17,977 bases of DNA from CAWJHE01 sp964614855. Its GTDB lineage: Bacteria; Chloroflexota; Anaerolineae; Anaerolineales; UBA4823. The stretch is from positions 1 through 17,977 of the forward strand of contig CAZTMX010000043.1 of NCBI GenBank assembly GCA_964614855.1, read 5' to 3'. Below, in pieces: positions 7,575 through 14,535 of the stretch (position 1 is its first letter; every line of letters starts with the position of its first letter). A program made the translations under genes and the position numbers. Under the pieces are notes generated by a model that was not told where the DNA came from, did no database searches, and saw only the letters and a program-made list of their open reading frames with translations.

Positions 7575-8489
7575 ATGGAAAATTCAGAGATCACATACAA
7601 AACTGGTTTTATCGCGGTGATGGGCCGCCCCAACACCGGTAAATCCACGCTTATCAACGCGCTGCTTGGGCAAAAGATTGCAGCCGTTTCTTCCCGCCCA
7701 CAGACCACCCGCAAACGCCAGATGGGGATCCTTACCCTCACGCAAGGAGATCAGGCCATCCAGGCGATATTCGTTGACACTCCGGGGGTGCACCAACCCC
7801 ATCACAAGCTTGGTGAGTTGATGAATCGCACAGCTGCACAAACCCTTGAAGAGTGCGACCTGATTTTACTCATCGCAGATGTCAGCCAACCTCCCCAGGC
7901 TGAAGATAGTATGCTCTTTAACCTGCTGCGCACACTAAAACGTCCCGCTCCTGTCTTCCTGGTGCTCAACAAGATCGATCTTTGCAGCCAGGATCGACTT
8001 CAACGGCACAATGAAGCATTTCTTGAAAATATTACGCCAAAGCAGACCATCCCAGTTTCTGCCACACGCGGTGACAATCTGGATACATTGCTGAGCGCCA
8101 TTATTGATGCTTTACCCCAGGGCGAGCCATTCTTTCAGGAGGACCAGCTCACAGACCTGTTTGAGCGGGAGTTGGCTGCCGATCTGATCCGTGAAGCAGC
8201 GCTAAATTTACTTCGGGATGAGGTGCCGCACGGGATTGCTGTGCGGATCGATCAATACACCGAACGCGAAGATACCGGCGCATACATCGAAGCTACGCTT
8301 TTTGTTGAACGCGAATCGCATAAACCTATTGTGATCGGTCAGAATGGGAGTATGCTAAAAAAGATCGGCACAGCCGCTCGGCGGGAGATCGAAGAGATGA
8401 GCGGGCGCAAGGTATTCCTGGGTCTCAAAGTAAAGTTACGCAAAAACTGGCGAGATGACGAAAGTATCCTGAGCCGGTTTGGTTATTGA
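7575..8489 (+). CDS. era: GTPase Era, 30S assembly factor
   Basis: Era is an essential GTPase that binds the 3' end of 16S rRNA and helps mature the 30S subunit. The 304 residues match the family. The GTPase domain shows GRPNTGKST (17-25), the switch region TTRKR (44-48), DTPG (68-71) and NKID (132-135). The C-terminal KH domain has the ADLIREAALNLLRDEVPHG start and the RNA-binding GxxG loop GQNG (255-258). The ATG has no SD; a TAGAAT box 6 nt upstream suggests a leaderless mRNA. It is divergent from rpoB and convergent, with only 8 nt between stops, with the bactofilin-like gene. No partner gene such as ybeY or recO is attached, so it stands alone here. Confidence 0.96.
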   Translation: MENSEITYKTGFIAVMGRPNTGKSTLINALLGQKIAAVSSRPQTTRKRQMGILTLTQGDQAIQAIFVDTPGVHQPHHKLGELMNRTAAQTLEECDLILLIADVSQPPQAEDSMLFNLLRTLKRPAPVFLVLNKIDLCSQDRLQRHNEAFLENITPKQTIPVSATRGDNLDTLLSAIIDALPQGEPFFQEDQLTDLFERELAADLIREAALNLLRDEVPHGIAVRIDQYTEREDTGAYIEATLFVERESHKPIVIGQNGSMLKKIGTAARREIEEMSGRKVFLGLKVKLRKNWRDDESILSRFGY

Positions 8490-8497
8490 ACCATGTT

Positions 8498-9604
8498 TTA
8501 CCGGGTGATCTCCTGGGGGTAAGCCCTCGAACCAAAGAGGGTCAATACAACCGCGCCCAAACCTGCCGCTCCCACTAAAACCGGCGCCAACCACCCGATG
8601 CAAGGGACAACCTGGTTGAACCCATTGATGAGCATGCTTACTAGAAACGCACCGACTGCTGCGGTAACCGGAAGCGCCCAACTTTGGTTGAGTGCGCGAG
8701 CAAGCCTTTTTCCGGTTTCAGTTCCCACAGCGACCAGCCCATAAGCCCAAGCAGTCACCATCACCAGCGCCATAAAAAACGCCAGTGGAATGCCGATTAT
8801 CGTAATTGTCGTTATCACCAGGGCGGTTACGGCAACAGGCAGGGTTAACAGACCAAGACCAGCAGACGCCGCCGGACTTGACACCAACGCATTGCAAACC
8901 CTTTCCGTGTTCTTCGGCAGAAACAGTACTGCCACAATTGCCAACACTGCCCACATAAAAGATCTGAACAAGAAAAATATACCATTCCAGATCCACGAGC
9001 CGCTGGCTGTCAACGCAGATGGTAATGAATTTGCCCCGTTTAAAGGTGCCGGGGTTGTGCTGAAGGGCAGCGGCAGTGGCCCTGTAAAATTCTCATTTAC
9101 AGTACCTTCTATTACAGCCCCAGGTTGCTGCCTGAGATTTCCAGAAATGGTTGTTACATCACCTTCGACATTGGCAGTGCCAGCCAAATCTGCCAGCCCG
9201 CCCAATACAACGACATCGCCAGCAATGGCGCCTGATAATTGCAGCGAGCCTCCAAGGATCACAACATCACCAGATACAGCCGCGTTTTCCTGGATATTTG
9301 CGCTCCCACCCAAAACAACCAGATCGCTGTCCAGCGTTTCCCCACTTTGCAGGGTGTAGCTGCCTCCCAGAACGAATTTGCCCTGCGTATCCGACTGATT
9401 GAGCCAAACCAGTCGATAAATTGTTGTAAAAAGGTTTGCGCCAGGGTTAACTGCGCCGTATAGGACCGAGCCAGTAGATGTGTAGTGGGCAGGAACGCCT
9501 GAAATCTCCTCCTGCATTGGCACGAACCCCCATAACCAGGATGTCATGACCAACAACAAGGTCATGACCACAAAAGATCTCACCACGATGGGTTTTATTC
9601 TCAC
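8498..9604 (-). CDS. Membrane protein with bactofilin-like beta-helix repeats (polymer-forming)
   Basis: The start is GTG at 9604-9602, with SD GAGGAGG just upstream. It overlaps the anti-sigma TGA as GTGA, so translation is coupled; upstream in-frame starts are rejected. The protein is 368 residues. An N-terminal hydrophobic segment (about 6-28) looks like a signal peptide or anchor. Residues about 77-168 carry roughly five 18-residue repeats of the type VVLGGSxxxxxxAxVxGDV, as in bactofilins and related right-handed beta-helix proteins. A Pro/Ser/Thr-rich linker (about 174-203) follows. Then come four or five membrane segments (about 207-230, 250-292, 309-330, 336-358). The repeat domain is probably outside the membrane. 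Polymerisation is known for bactofilins, but function here is inferred. As the third gene of an ECF sigma operon it is a candidate sensor, effector or target of envelope stress. Confidence 0.8.
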   Translation of the reverse strand: MRIKPIVVRSFVVMTLLLVMTSWLWGFVPMQEEISGVPAHYTSTGSVLYGAVNPGANLFTTIYRLVWLNQSDTQGKFVLGGSYTLQSGETLDSDLVVLGGSANIQENAAVSGDVVILGGSLQLSGAIAGDVVVLGGLADLAGTANVEGDVTTISGNLRQQPGAVIEGTVNENFTGPLPLPFSTTPAPLNGANSLPSALTASGSWIWNGIFFLFRSFMWAVLAIVAVLFLPKNTERVCNALVSSPAASAGLGLLTLPVAVTALVITTITIIGIPLAFFMALVMVTAWAYGLVAVGTETGKRLARALNQSWALPVTAAVGAFLVSMLINGFNQVVPCIGWLAPVLVGAAGLGAVVLTLFGSRAYPQEITR

Positions 9605-10155
9605 TGAGTCACCCTCCTCGGGTTGGTGAGTACACGATACAACACCAACCAAAGAACCGCGATTTCACTCAATATTCCAGCAGCGAATACCAACCAAATT
9701 GGAGAAAGGCTCGCCTGTGTTCCACGCAGCACCAACGACAGTACCTCGTGGAGCGGATCAAAGATGGTGACCAATGTGGTTAAGCGGTATATCCAACTCC
9801 AAAAAAGTACTTCTGGTTTCCCCAACCAGGGCAAGGCGATAATGATTAATGAGCCAAATAAAGCTGCACCACCGGCAAATAAGAAACCCAAAACAGCCAA
9901 TGACTGGCGGCGCTGGATTTTTTTCTGTTCCAACTCCTGCCGTTCAACCCAGCGCGCAGTAAAACCTGCTTCCGGCGACACCAGGCTTTTTTGACTCAAA
10001 GTGTGCTCAACCTGGCGCCAGGAGATGGATAAATTACGGCAGCTCTCGCAATTTTTCAAGTGTTCTTCCAAAGCAGCAGCTTGCTCGCTGGCCAATTCGC
10101 CATCCTGTGGCTCAAGGTTTAAAAACAACCAATCCTCATAAGTCTTGTGATTCAT
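9601..10155 (-). CDS. Putative zinc-finger anti-sigma factor, membrane bound
   Basis: The protein is 184 residues from ATG 10155-10153, with SD AAAGG. The ATG overlaps the sigma-factor stop as ATGA. The N-terminus has the ZAS-type HxxxCxxC motif (H32, C36, C39) that in anti-sigma factors of the zf-HC2 group binds zinc and clamps the sigma factor. Two clear membrane segments (about 86-110 and 152-176) and a hydrophobic stretch between them (about 117-145) place the rest in the membrane. There is no clear extracytoplasmic sensor domain, so signal perception may involve the membrane part or the next gene. Position directly after an ECF sigma gene strongly supports the assignment. The sigma factor partner is inferred from context. 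Confidence 0.85.
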   Translation of the reverse strand: MNHKTYEDWLFLNLEPQDGELASEQAAALEEHLKNCESCRNLSISWRQVEHTLSQKSLVSPEAGFTARWVERQELEQKKIQRRQSLAVLGFLFAGGAALFGSLIIIALPWLGKPEVLFWSWIYRLTTLVTIFDPLHEVLSLVLRGTQASLSPIWLVFAAGILSEIAVLWLVLYRVLTNPRRVTQ

Positions 10156-10757
10156 GGCGTCGTCCTTTCCACAACCAATTGATTTTGTGAGGGGTGTAGC
10201 GGATTCGGCTGGCTCTGGCTGGTGTTCCAATATTGAGCCATGGAGCGTCGTGCTCGATGCAACCTGCTTTTGATAGCGCTTTCTGTTAAGGATAAAGCCT
10301 CGGCAATTTCAGCATAGGAAAAATCATACCAATAATACATAATAACCGCTGCCCGATCCGTTGCATCCAGGACATCCAGAATCGCCCGCACCTGCTCCTG
10401 TTCCTGCTTTTGTTGAAAACTGCGTTCCACTCCCGGTTTTGTATCGGGCAAATCTGGCACCGCTAAATCCTCCACTGAGACGATAGGGTAACGTCGCCGG
10501 CGTATCTGGTCAATACAGTAGTGCGCCGCTATCGACAGCAACCAGGTCGAAAAAGGACGTTGGTTATCATAACGTTTCAATGCTTTATAGGCCCGCAAGA
10601 AGGTTTCTTGCGCAGCATCTTCAGCATCTTCGGCATTCCCCAGCATGCGGTAACATAGATTATAGACTGGCCGCTGGTAGGCCTCCACCAGCATCCCAAA
10701 GCCTTGAGGGTCTCCCTTGAGAGCCTGGGCCAGCCATATCGTCTCGTTGTCCTGCAA
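10152..10757 (-). CDS. ECF-family RNA polymerase sigma factor (sigma-70 family)
   Basis: The protein is 201 residues. The start is TTG at 10757-10755, with SD AAAGGAG 6 nt upstream; no nearby in-frame ATG exists. Region 2 (about 20-90) has LVEAYQRPVYNLCYRML, DAEDAAQETFLRAYKAL and the FSTWLLSIAAHYCIDQIRR promoter-melting helix. Region 4 (about 120-173) has the helix-turn-helix YAEIAEALSLTESAIKSRLHRARR that reads the -35 element. There is no sigma-1.1 or sigma-3 region, which defines the ECF type. The following anti-sigma gene overlaps by 4 nt. A TGCAAC-16-CGTA promoter candidate upstream suggests autoregulation. The 30-residue C-terminal tail (about 174-201) is Gln/Pro-rich and not part of the fold. 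Confidence 0.95.
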   Translation of the reverse strand: MQDNETIWLAQALKGDPQGFGMLVEAYQRPVYNLCYRMLGNAEDAEDAAQETFLRAYKALKRYDNQRPFSTWLLSIAAHYCIDQIRRRRYPIVSVEDLAVPDLPDTKPGVERSFQQKQEQEQVRAILDVLDATDRAAVIMYYWYDFSYAEIAEALSLTESAIKSRLHRARRSMAQYWNTSQSQPNPLHPSQNQLVVERTTP

Positions 10758-10839
10758 AGAAATACTCCTTTAAGGGTCCCTGATTGGTAGTGTTCAAGGA
10801 CTTCCTCAAGCGTCGCCCAATTGAACATCCTACCTAATA

Positions 10840-10865
10840 TACGCAAAACCCCTTTGATGGTTGCA
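10840..10865 (-). promoter_or_regulatory. ECF-type promoter candidate for the sigma operon
   Basis: On the minus strand TGCAAC (10865-10860), a 16-bp spacer and CGTA (10843-10840) match the SigW-like ECF pattern TGAAAC-N16-CGTA with one mismatch. A TATATT overlaps the -10 region, so a sigma-70 promoter is an alternative. The predicted leader to the TTG start is about 75 nt. Autoregulation is inference. Confidence 0.55.
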
Positions 10866-10877
10866 GATCAGCAACCA
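10858..10877. repeat. Inverted repeat overlapping the sigma-operon -35
   Basis: TGGTTGC (10858-10864) and GCAACCA (10871-10877) are a perfect 7-bp inverted repeat with a 6-nt spacer. It overlaps the predicted -35 element, so it could be an operator. The GTGGTT arm can alternatively pair with AACCAC further downstream of the lipoprotein gene, giving two exclusive hairpins. Role unknown. Confidence 0.5.
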
Positions 10878-10904
10878 CCCGGTCTTATCCTGGCAGCCGC
10901 GTGG

Positions 10905-11486
10905 TTATTCTTTTTGCTTTTCAACCTTCTTAAATATTAGCGGTTGATCGAAACCTGGTTGATTTACCATGGTAAGGCTTAGTTGAGTATCCGAACACTC
11001 AAAGCGCGCCTGGTTATAATCTGGAACAAAAAGCGGTGCAAATTCATCCGCCTGGAAAGTATCCAGCATACCCTCGTCATCAAAAACAGCCTGGTAGCTC
11101 AACTCACTGGTTTGAGTAGAATCCATCCTGAGGATGTCGCCTTCTACCGAGTACTTGCCTTGTGCAAAACCATTTATTTGCAGGTTTAATTCATAAATGC
11201 TAGTATCCACAGGCACTGAAAATTGCGCCATCCACTGGTAAGCCTGGATGGTTGCCTGGCCATCTTCAGCAAAAGTATAGCCCAATAGACCTGCACCCCC
11301 GTTGAACCTCAGGCTTTCTAGATCAAATGCGCCTGGCGGCAGGATGGCGCGCGCATAAGCTTCGTTGTCAACAAGCTGCCACGTGCCGATTAAACACTGT
11401 TGTGTTTCATCCTTTTCCTTGCTGCTGCAACCAGCCAGGCTTAGTAACAATACTGATATGATCAACACAAATAATAATTTCTTCAT
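10905..11486 (-). CDS. Hypothetical lipoprotein
   Basis: The protein is 193 residues from ATG 11486-11484. A GGAG lies 11 nt upstream; longer in-frame starts lack a signal peptide and are rejected. The N-terminus MKKLLFVLIISVLLLSLAGC is a classical lipoprotein signal with the lipobox LAGC and the lipidated Cys at position 20. The mature part, CSSKEKDETQQCLIGTWQL onward, has a lipocalin-like GTWQLVDNEAY opening, then alternating beta-strand-like segments with TF-EDGQATI and KYSVEGDILRM. This resembles small extracytoplasmic beta-barrel proteins with a GxW motif. I do not recognise a specific family. It follows the YitT gene by 34 nt on the same strand, so it is probably in the same transcript. 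Confidence 0.8.
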   Translation of the reverse strand: MKKLLFVLIISVLLLSLAGCSSKEKDETQQCLIGTWQLVDNEAYARAILPPGAFDLESLRFNGGAGLLGYTFAEDGQATIQAYQWMAQFSVPVDTSIYELNLQINGFAQGKYSVEGDILRMDSTQTSELSYQAVFDDEGMLDTFQADEFAPLFVPDYNQARFECSDTQLSLTMVNQPGFDQPLIFKKVEKQKE

Positions 11487-11520
11487 ACCTGGTAGTCTCC
11501 AAAAAAGTCTGGCAAAAAAA

Positions 11521-12393
11521 TCACTCCAGAGCACGAAAGCCTTCCCCCAGGACTTCCGTTGCATGTCCGATGACCAAGAAAGCCCTGGGGTCAATTTCAT
11601 TTACCAGCGCTTTTACCTGTGCCGCTTCCGACCGGCTGATCACACAATACAAAATCGTTCGATCTTCTCCGGTGTAACCGCCGCGGGCAGGGATAAAGGT
11701 GACGCCGCGTTCCAGGTTCTCCAGGATTTGCTGGGCAACTTCTTTTGGCTTGTTGGTGATGATCATGGCGGTACGAACAACATCCGAGCCCTGTGTAATC
11801 GCCTCCGCTGCAATCCCGCTGATGTACAGCATAACCAGGGCATACAAGGCATTCTCCCAACTGAAAACCAACCCGGCGGTAAACATCACAATCGCATCTG
11901 TCGCCAGGTAACTTTGCGAAATCGAGATACCTCGCCAATGGCTAAGGATGCGCGCCAGGATATCACTGCCGCCGCTGGTGCCCTTACCCCGGTAAACCAG
12001 ACCAAACCCCAGGCCGCTCACCACACCACCGTACAGGGTGTTCAAGAGGATGTCATCCGTCAATCCACTTTCAGGCAAGAAAAAAACCAGCATATCCGTT
12101 AACAAGGATACAGCCGCAACAGCAAATGCTGTGCGCAGGGCAAACCGCTTCCCACCGAGGAATTTCCACCCCAACAAAAAGAGCGGTATATTGCCGATAA
12201 AGATCATCATACCGATCGGCCAGCCGGTGAAGTAATTGATCAGCTGTGAAATACCGCTCACCCCACCGCTGACCAAGTTAGACGGCACCAGAAACAGGCG
12301 AATAGCCAGGGCCTGCAGCAGCGCCCCAGAGGCAATAAAAGCATAGTCTTTCAGTCCGGACCACGAAAATGAGAAATCAAAAACCTTATTCAT
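11521..12393 (-). CDS. YitT family membrane protein with C-terminal DUF2179 domain
   Basis: The protein is 290 residues. Five or so membrane segments cover residues about 15-200, with the family motifs VSGGVSGISQLI and KGTSGGSDILARIL. A soluble C-terminal DUF2179 domain (about 228-287) contains GVTFIPARGGYTGEDRTIL and IDPRAFLVIG. The family is common in bacteria and its transport substrate is not established. The ATG at 12393 overlaps the upstream dehydrogenase stop by 8 nt (ATGAATAA), so translation is coupled. No clear SD is seen apart from that coupling. Sequence length and motifs indicate an intact gene. Confidence 0.92.
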   Translation of the reverse strand: MNKVFDFSFSWSGLKDYAFIASGALLQALAIRLFLVPSNLVSGGVSGISQLINYFTGWPIGMMIFIGNIPLFLLGWKFLGGKRFALRTAFAVAAVSLLTDMLVFFLPESGLTDDILLNTLYGGVVSGLGFGLVYRGKGTSGGSDILARILSHWRGISISQSYLATDAIVMFTAGLVFSWENALYALVMLYISGIAAEAITQGSDVVRTAMIITNKPKEVAQQILENLERGVTFIPARGGYTGEDRTILYCVISRSEAAQVKALVNEIDPRAFLVIGHATEVLGEGFRALE

Positions 12394-13285
12394 CCAATAA
12401 CCCTGTCCCTGCCAATGTCTCTATGACACTGATCACTGCCGAATTATCCAAATCCTTAAACCCCATTTGCAGCATGGCATTGTAAAGCTGGGCGTCCAGG
12501 CTTGCAGAAGGCAGCGAGATGCCGTACTGGCGGGCTGTTTCCAGGACAATGCTGAGATCTTTTGCCTGCATATAAGCCTTGAAACCCGGTGCGCGATTCC
12601 CAGCAAATAGTCGAGGCGGCTTAACATCCAATGTCCAACATTGTGCAGCCCCGCCGCGAATCGCCTGGATCACACGCTGCGGGTCTGCTCCAGATTTCTT
12701 GGAGAAGATCAAGAGCTCAGCCATCGCCACCATCTGCGCAGCGACCATGATCTGGTTGGCTGCTTTGGCAATCTGTCCAGCGCCGCTTGCACCCACATGC
12801 GTGATGGATTTTCCAATGGCTTGAAATACTGGCAGCACCTGCTCCAAGGCTTCCGCCGGGCCCCCTACCATTATTGACAACGTACCGTCCCTGGCTCCAA
12901 TATCCCCACCGCTTACCGGAGCATCCAGGCACAAAACACCTTTCTCGCCAAGTACTTGAGCGATTTTGCGCGCTGAAGCGGGTTTGATGGTGGAATTATC
13001 GACAAAAATCAGCCCTGGGTGAGCGCCAGCCAAAACACCTTGCTCGCCCAATGCGACATCTTCGACATCAGGAGAGTCCGGCAAGTTGGTAAACAAGATG
13101 TCCACCTGCGCTGCCACTTCTTGGGGTGTGAACGCCTGGCTAGCGCCTTCGGCAACCAGTTCTTCAACAGCGCCGCGACTGCGATTGTGTACCACCAGCG
13201 GGAAACCAGCCTTGAGGATATTGCGTGCCATCGACTTACCCATCAACCCCAACCCGATATACCCAACTCTTATCTGATCACTCAT
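12386..13285 (-). CDS. NAD(P)-dependent beta-hydroxyacid dehydrogenase (3-hydroxyisobutyrate/tartronate semialdehyde reductase family)
   Basis: The protein is 299 residues from ATG 13285-13283, with SD GGAGG 6 nt upstream. The longer start at 13360 lacks support. The Rossmann motif GYIGLGLMGKSMA (8-20) binds the cofactor. HNRSRG (33-38) sits where NADP-preferring members carry a basic residue. DAPVSGGDIGARDGTL (121-136) is the family substrate signature. Lys174 in GQIAKAANQ matches the catalytic lysine. The family oxidises or reduces beta-hydroxyacids such as 3-hydroxyisobutyrate, tartronate semialdehyde (GarR/GlxR) or succinic semialdehyde; the sequence does not settle which. It overlaps yitT by 8 nt. 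A gap of 110 nt separates it from the upstream S51-like gene. Confidence 0.92.
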   Translation of the reverse strand: MSDQIRVGYIGLGLMGKSMARNILKAGFPLVVHNRSRGAVEELVAEGASQAFTPQEVAAQVDILFTNLPDSPDVEDVALGEQGVLAGAHPGLIFVDNSTIKPASARKIAQVLGEKGVLCLDAPVSGGDIGARDGTLSIMVGGPAEALEQVLPVFQAIGKSITHVGASGAGQIAKAANQIMVAAQMVAMAELLIFSKKSGADPQRVIQAIRGGAAQCWTLDVKPPRLFAGNRAPGFKAYMQAKDLSIVLETARQYGISLPSASLDAQLYNAMLQMGFKDLDNSAVISVIETLAGTGLLDE

Positions 13286-13351
13286 CCTGACCTCCAAAAG
13301 AAAATATCCAGCCCAGCTCTTACCTGAACACCATGGCAAGCAACCGGGCTC

Positions 13352-13365
13352 ATTATACATATAAT
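13352..13365 (-). promoter_or_regulatory. Possible promoter -10 region before the hydroxyacid dehydrogenase
   Basis: A perfect TATAAT on the minus strand (13357-13352) is half of the inverted repeat ATTATA-CA-TATAAT, so the same -10 motif also occurs on the plus strand. It lies 66 nt upstream of the dehydrogenase ATG. No good -35 is visible at 17-18 bp. This may start a second transcript for dehydrogenase-yitT-lipoprotein. Confidence 0.4.
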
Positions 13366-13395
13366 AAGCTGAATGGACTGCAGTCTTTCTTCGGA

Positions 13396-14535
13396 CTAAC
13401 CGATCTTCTCCACTTGCGGTCCTTGCGGTGTATCCTTTACCTGCCAGCCCAACGCAGCAATTTGAACACGTAACTCATCGGATAACGACCAGTTCCGCTC
13501 CGCCCGCGCCTGCTGCCGTGCTTGTACCAGTTCTAACACCTCGCTCGACGGCATCTCCTTGTTGTTTCCAGGCGGCTCATTCACCTGCTCGCTGTTAAGA
13601 TATGCTTGCTGCCAGACCTGTGCAGGAATGCCTTCCACAGTGTAAGGAATTTTTATTGGACAGCATTCATGTAGTGGAAAATGACTTCCGCCAGGATAAT
13701 AATGGATGTGTCCATGCCGCGCATCCGCGATCTTTTGCAGACTGGTGTCATCCTGCCGGATGCCATCGCCTTTGTGAACATGACCAGTATGGATAAGTGT
13801 CACCCCACCCAGACCCATCACCCTTGCTTCTTCAGCTTGGATATCCAGGATAAGCGCAGTCTTTTCATCGATACCCAGCACAGTCAAGTCATCAGGTAAT
13901 TGACTCATCAGAGCCGAGAAGCGCTCTTCTCCCATAAAACACCGGCTGGTATCCAGTTCTTCACCGCCATCCTGGTTATTCCAATGTGGCACAAAGACCA
14001 GGGGTAATCCATACGTCTCGAAAAGGTTGAGCCCCTTCTTCCAATGCAAATCTTCTCCAACTTTATAGATTTCATAAACTGGTAAGGCATATGCGCTAAT
14101 CGCAATAGCCGCAGCTGAAGCCAGGACCAGAGCCGTGCCCAGGCGGTGTCGGGCAAGCAGTGTATGCCAGACGACGCTTTGATCCAACTGGCGTACAGCA
14201 TAAGTAGGGCTGCCTGGCCCCATGAAAATCAGGTCAGCATCCAGCAATTGGGCTGCGATTGCTTCATCATCCGGGCTGAAGGCCGTACCCCGTTTTTTGG
14301 CTGGGACAGTTTCTATCTGCGGCTGATAATTTTGCAGGTGATAGGAAATAAACTCCCCCACCCGACCGATCACTCGCTCTGAATTCACCTCAAAACCTGC
14401 AGGCGTCTCCAGAAGTGCTACACGCGGTCTCTCTGGTAGATTTTGAAAAATAAAATCAAACACTTTGCGACCGCTGGGCGATGTTTCGCCAGAACCGAAT
14501 AAAACTATTGGGCCGGGAGGGGGAATGCTATGCAT
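13396..14535 (-). CDS. S51/cyanophycinase-like class I glutamine-amidotransferase-fold protein with a CysRS-like C-terminal tail
   Basis: The protein is 379 residues from ATG 14535-14533, which overlaps the upstream SDR stop by 8 nt (ATGCATAG); there is no separate SD. The main domain (about 8-290) has VLFGSGETSPSGRKVFD, FMGPGSPTYAVRQL, LVLASAAAIAISAY with Ser140 at the nucleophile-elbow position of S51 peptidases, and GIDEKTALILD, as in cyanophycinase-type proteins. Whether Ser140 is catalytic is not shown, because the usual GxSAG context is altered to LASAAA. The C-terminus (about 331-372), with ARQQARAERNWSLSDELR and ALGWQVKDTPQG, closely resembles the end of cysteinyl-tRNA synthetase. I treat the protein as a fusion. 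Substrate unknown. Confidence 0.75.
   Translation of the reverse strand: MHSIPPPGPIVLFGSGETSPSGRKVFDFIFQNLPERPRVALLETPAGFEVNSERVIGRVGEFISYHLQNYQPQIETVPAKKRGTAFSPDDEAIAAQLLDADLIFMGPGSPTYAVRQLDQSVVWHTLLARHRLGTALVLASAAAIAISAYALPVYEIYKVGEDLHWKKGLNLFETYGLPLVFVPHWNNQDGGEELDTSRCFMGEERFSALMSQLPDDLTVLGIDEKTALILDIQAEEARVMGLGGVTLIHTGHVHKGDGIRQDDTSLQKIADARHGHIHYYPGGSHFPLHECCPIKIPYTVEGIPAQVWQQAYLNSEQVNEPPGNNKEMPSSEVLELVQARQQARAERNWSLSDELRVQIAALGWQVKDTPQGPQVEKIG

Noticed and set aside
8790..9359. 189-codon plus-strand reading frame opposite the bactofilin-like gene
   Set aside because: It lies wholly antisense to a well-supported coding region, has low-complexity shadow composition, and has no SD or known motif.
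9543..9570. Direct repeat GTCATGACCA (9543-9552 and 9561-9570), each copy containing a palindrome
   Set aside because: It falls inside the signal-peptide codons of the bactofilin-like gene, where the repeated Val-Met-Thr explains it.
10577..10846. 89-codon minus-strand frame beginning before the sigma gene (MFNWATLEEVLEHYQ...)
   Set aside because: The first 25 residues look protein-like, but the frame runs into the sigma gene out of frame, has no properly spaced SD, and starts at the predicted promoter. A short upstream ORF cannot be fully excluded.
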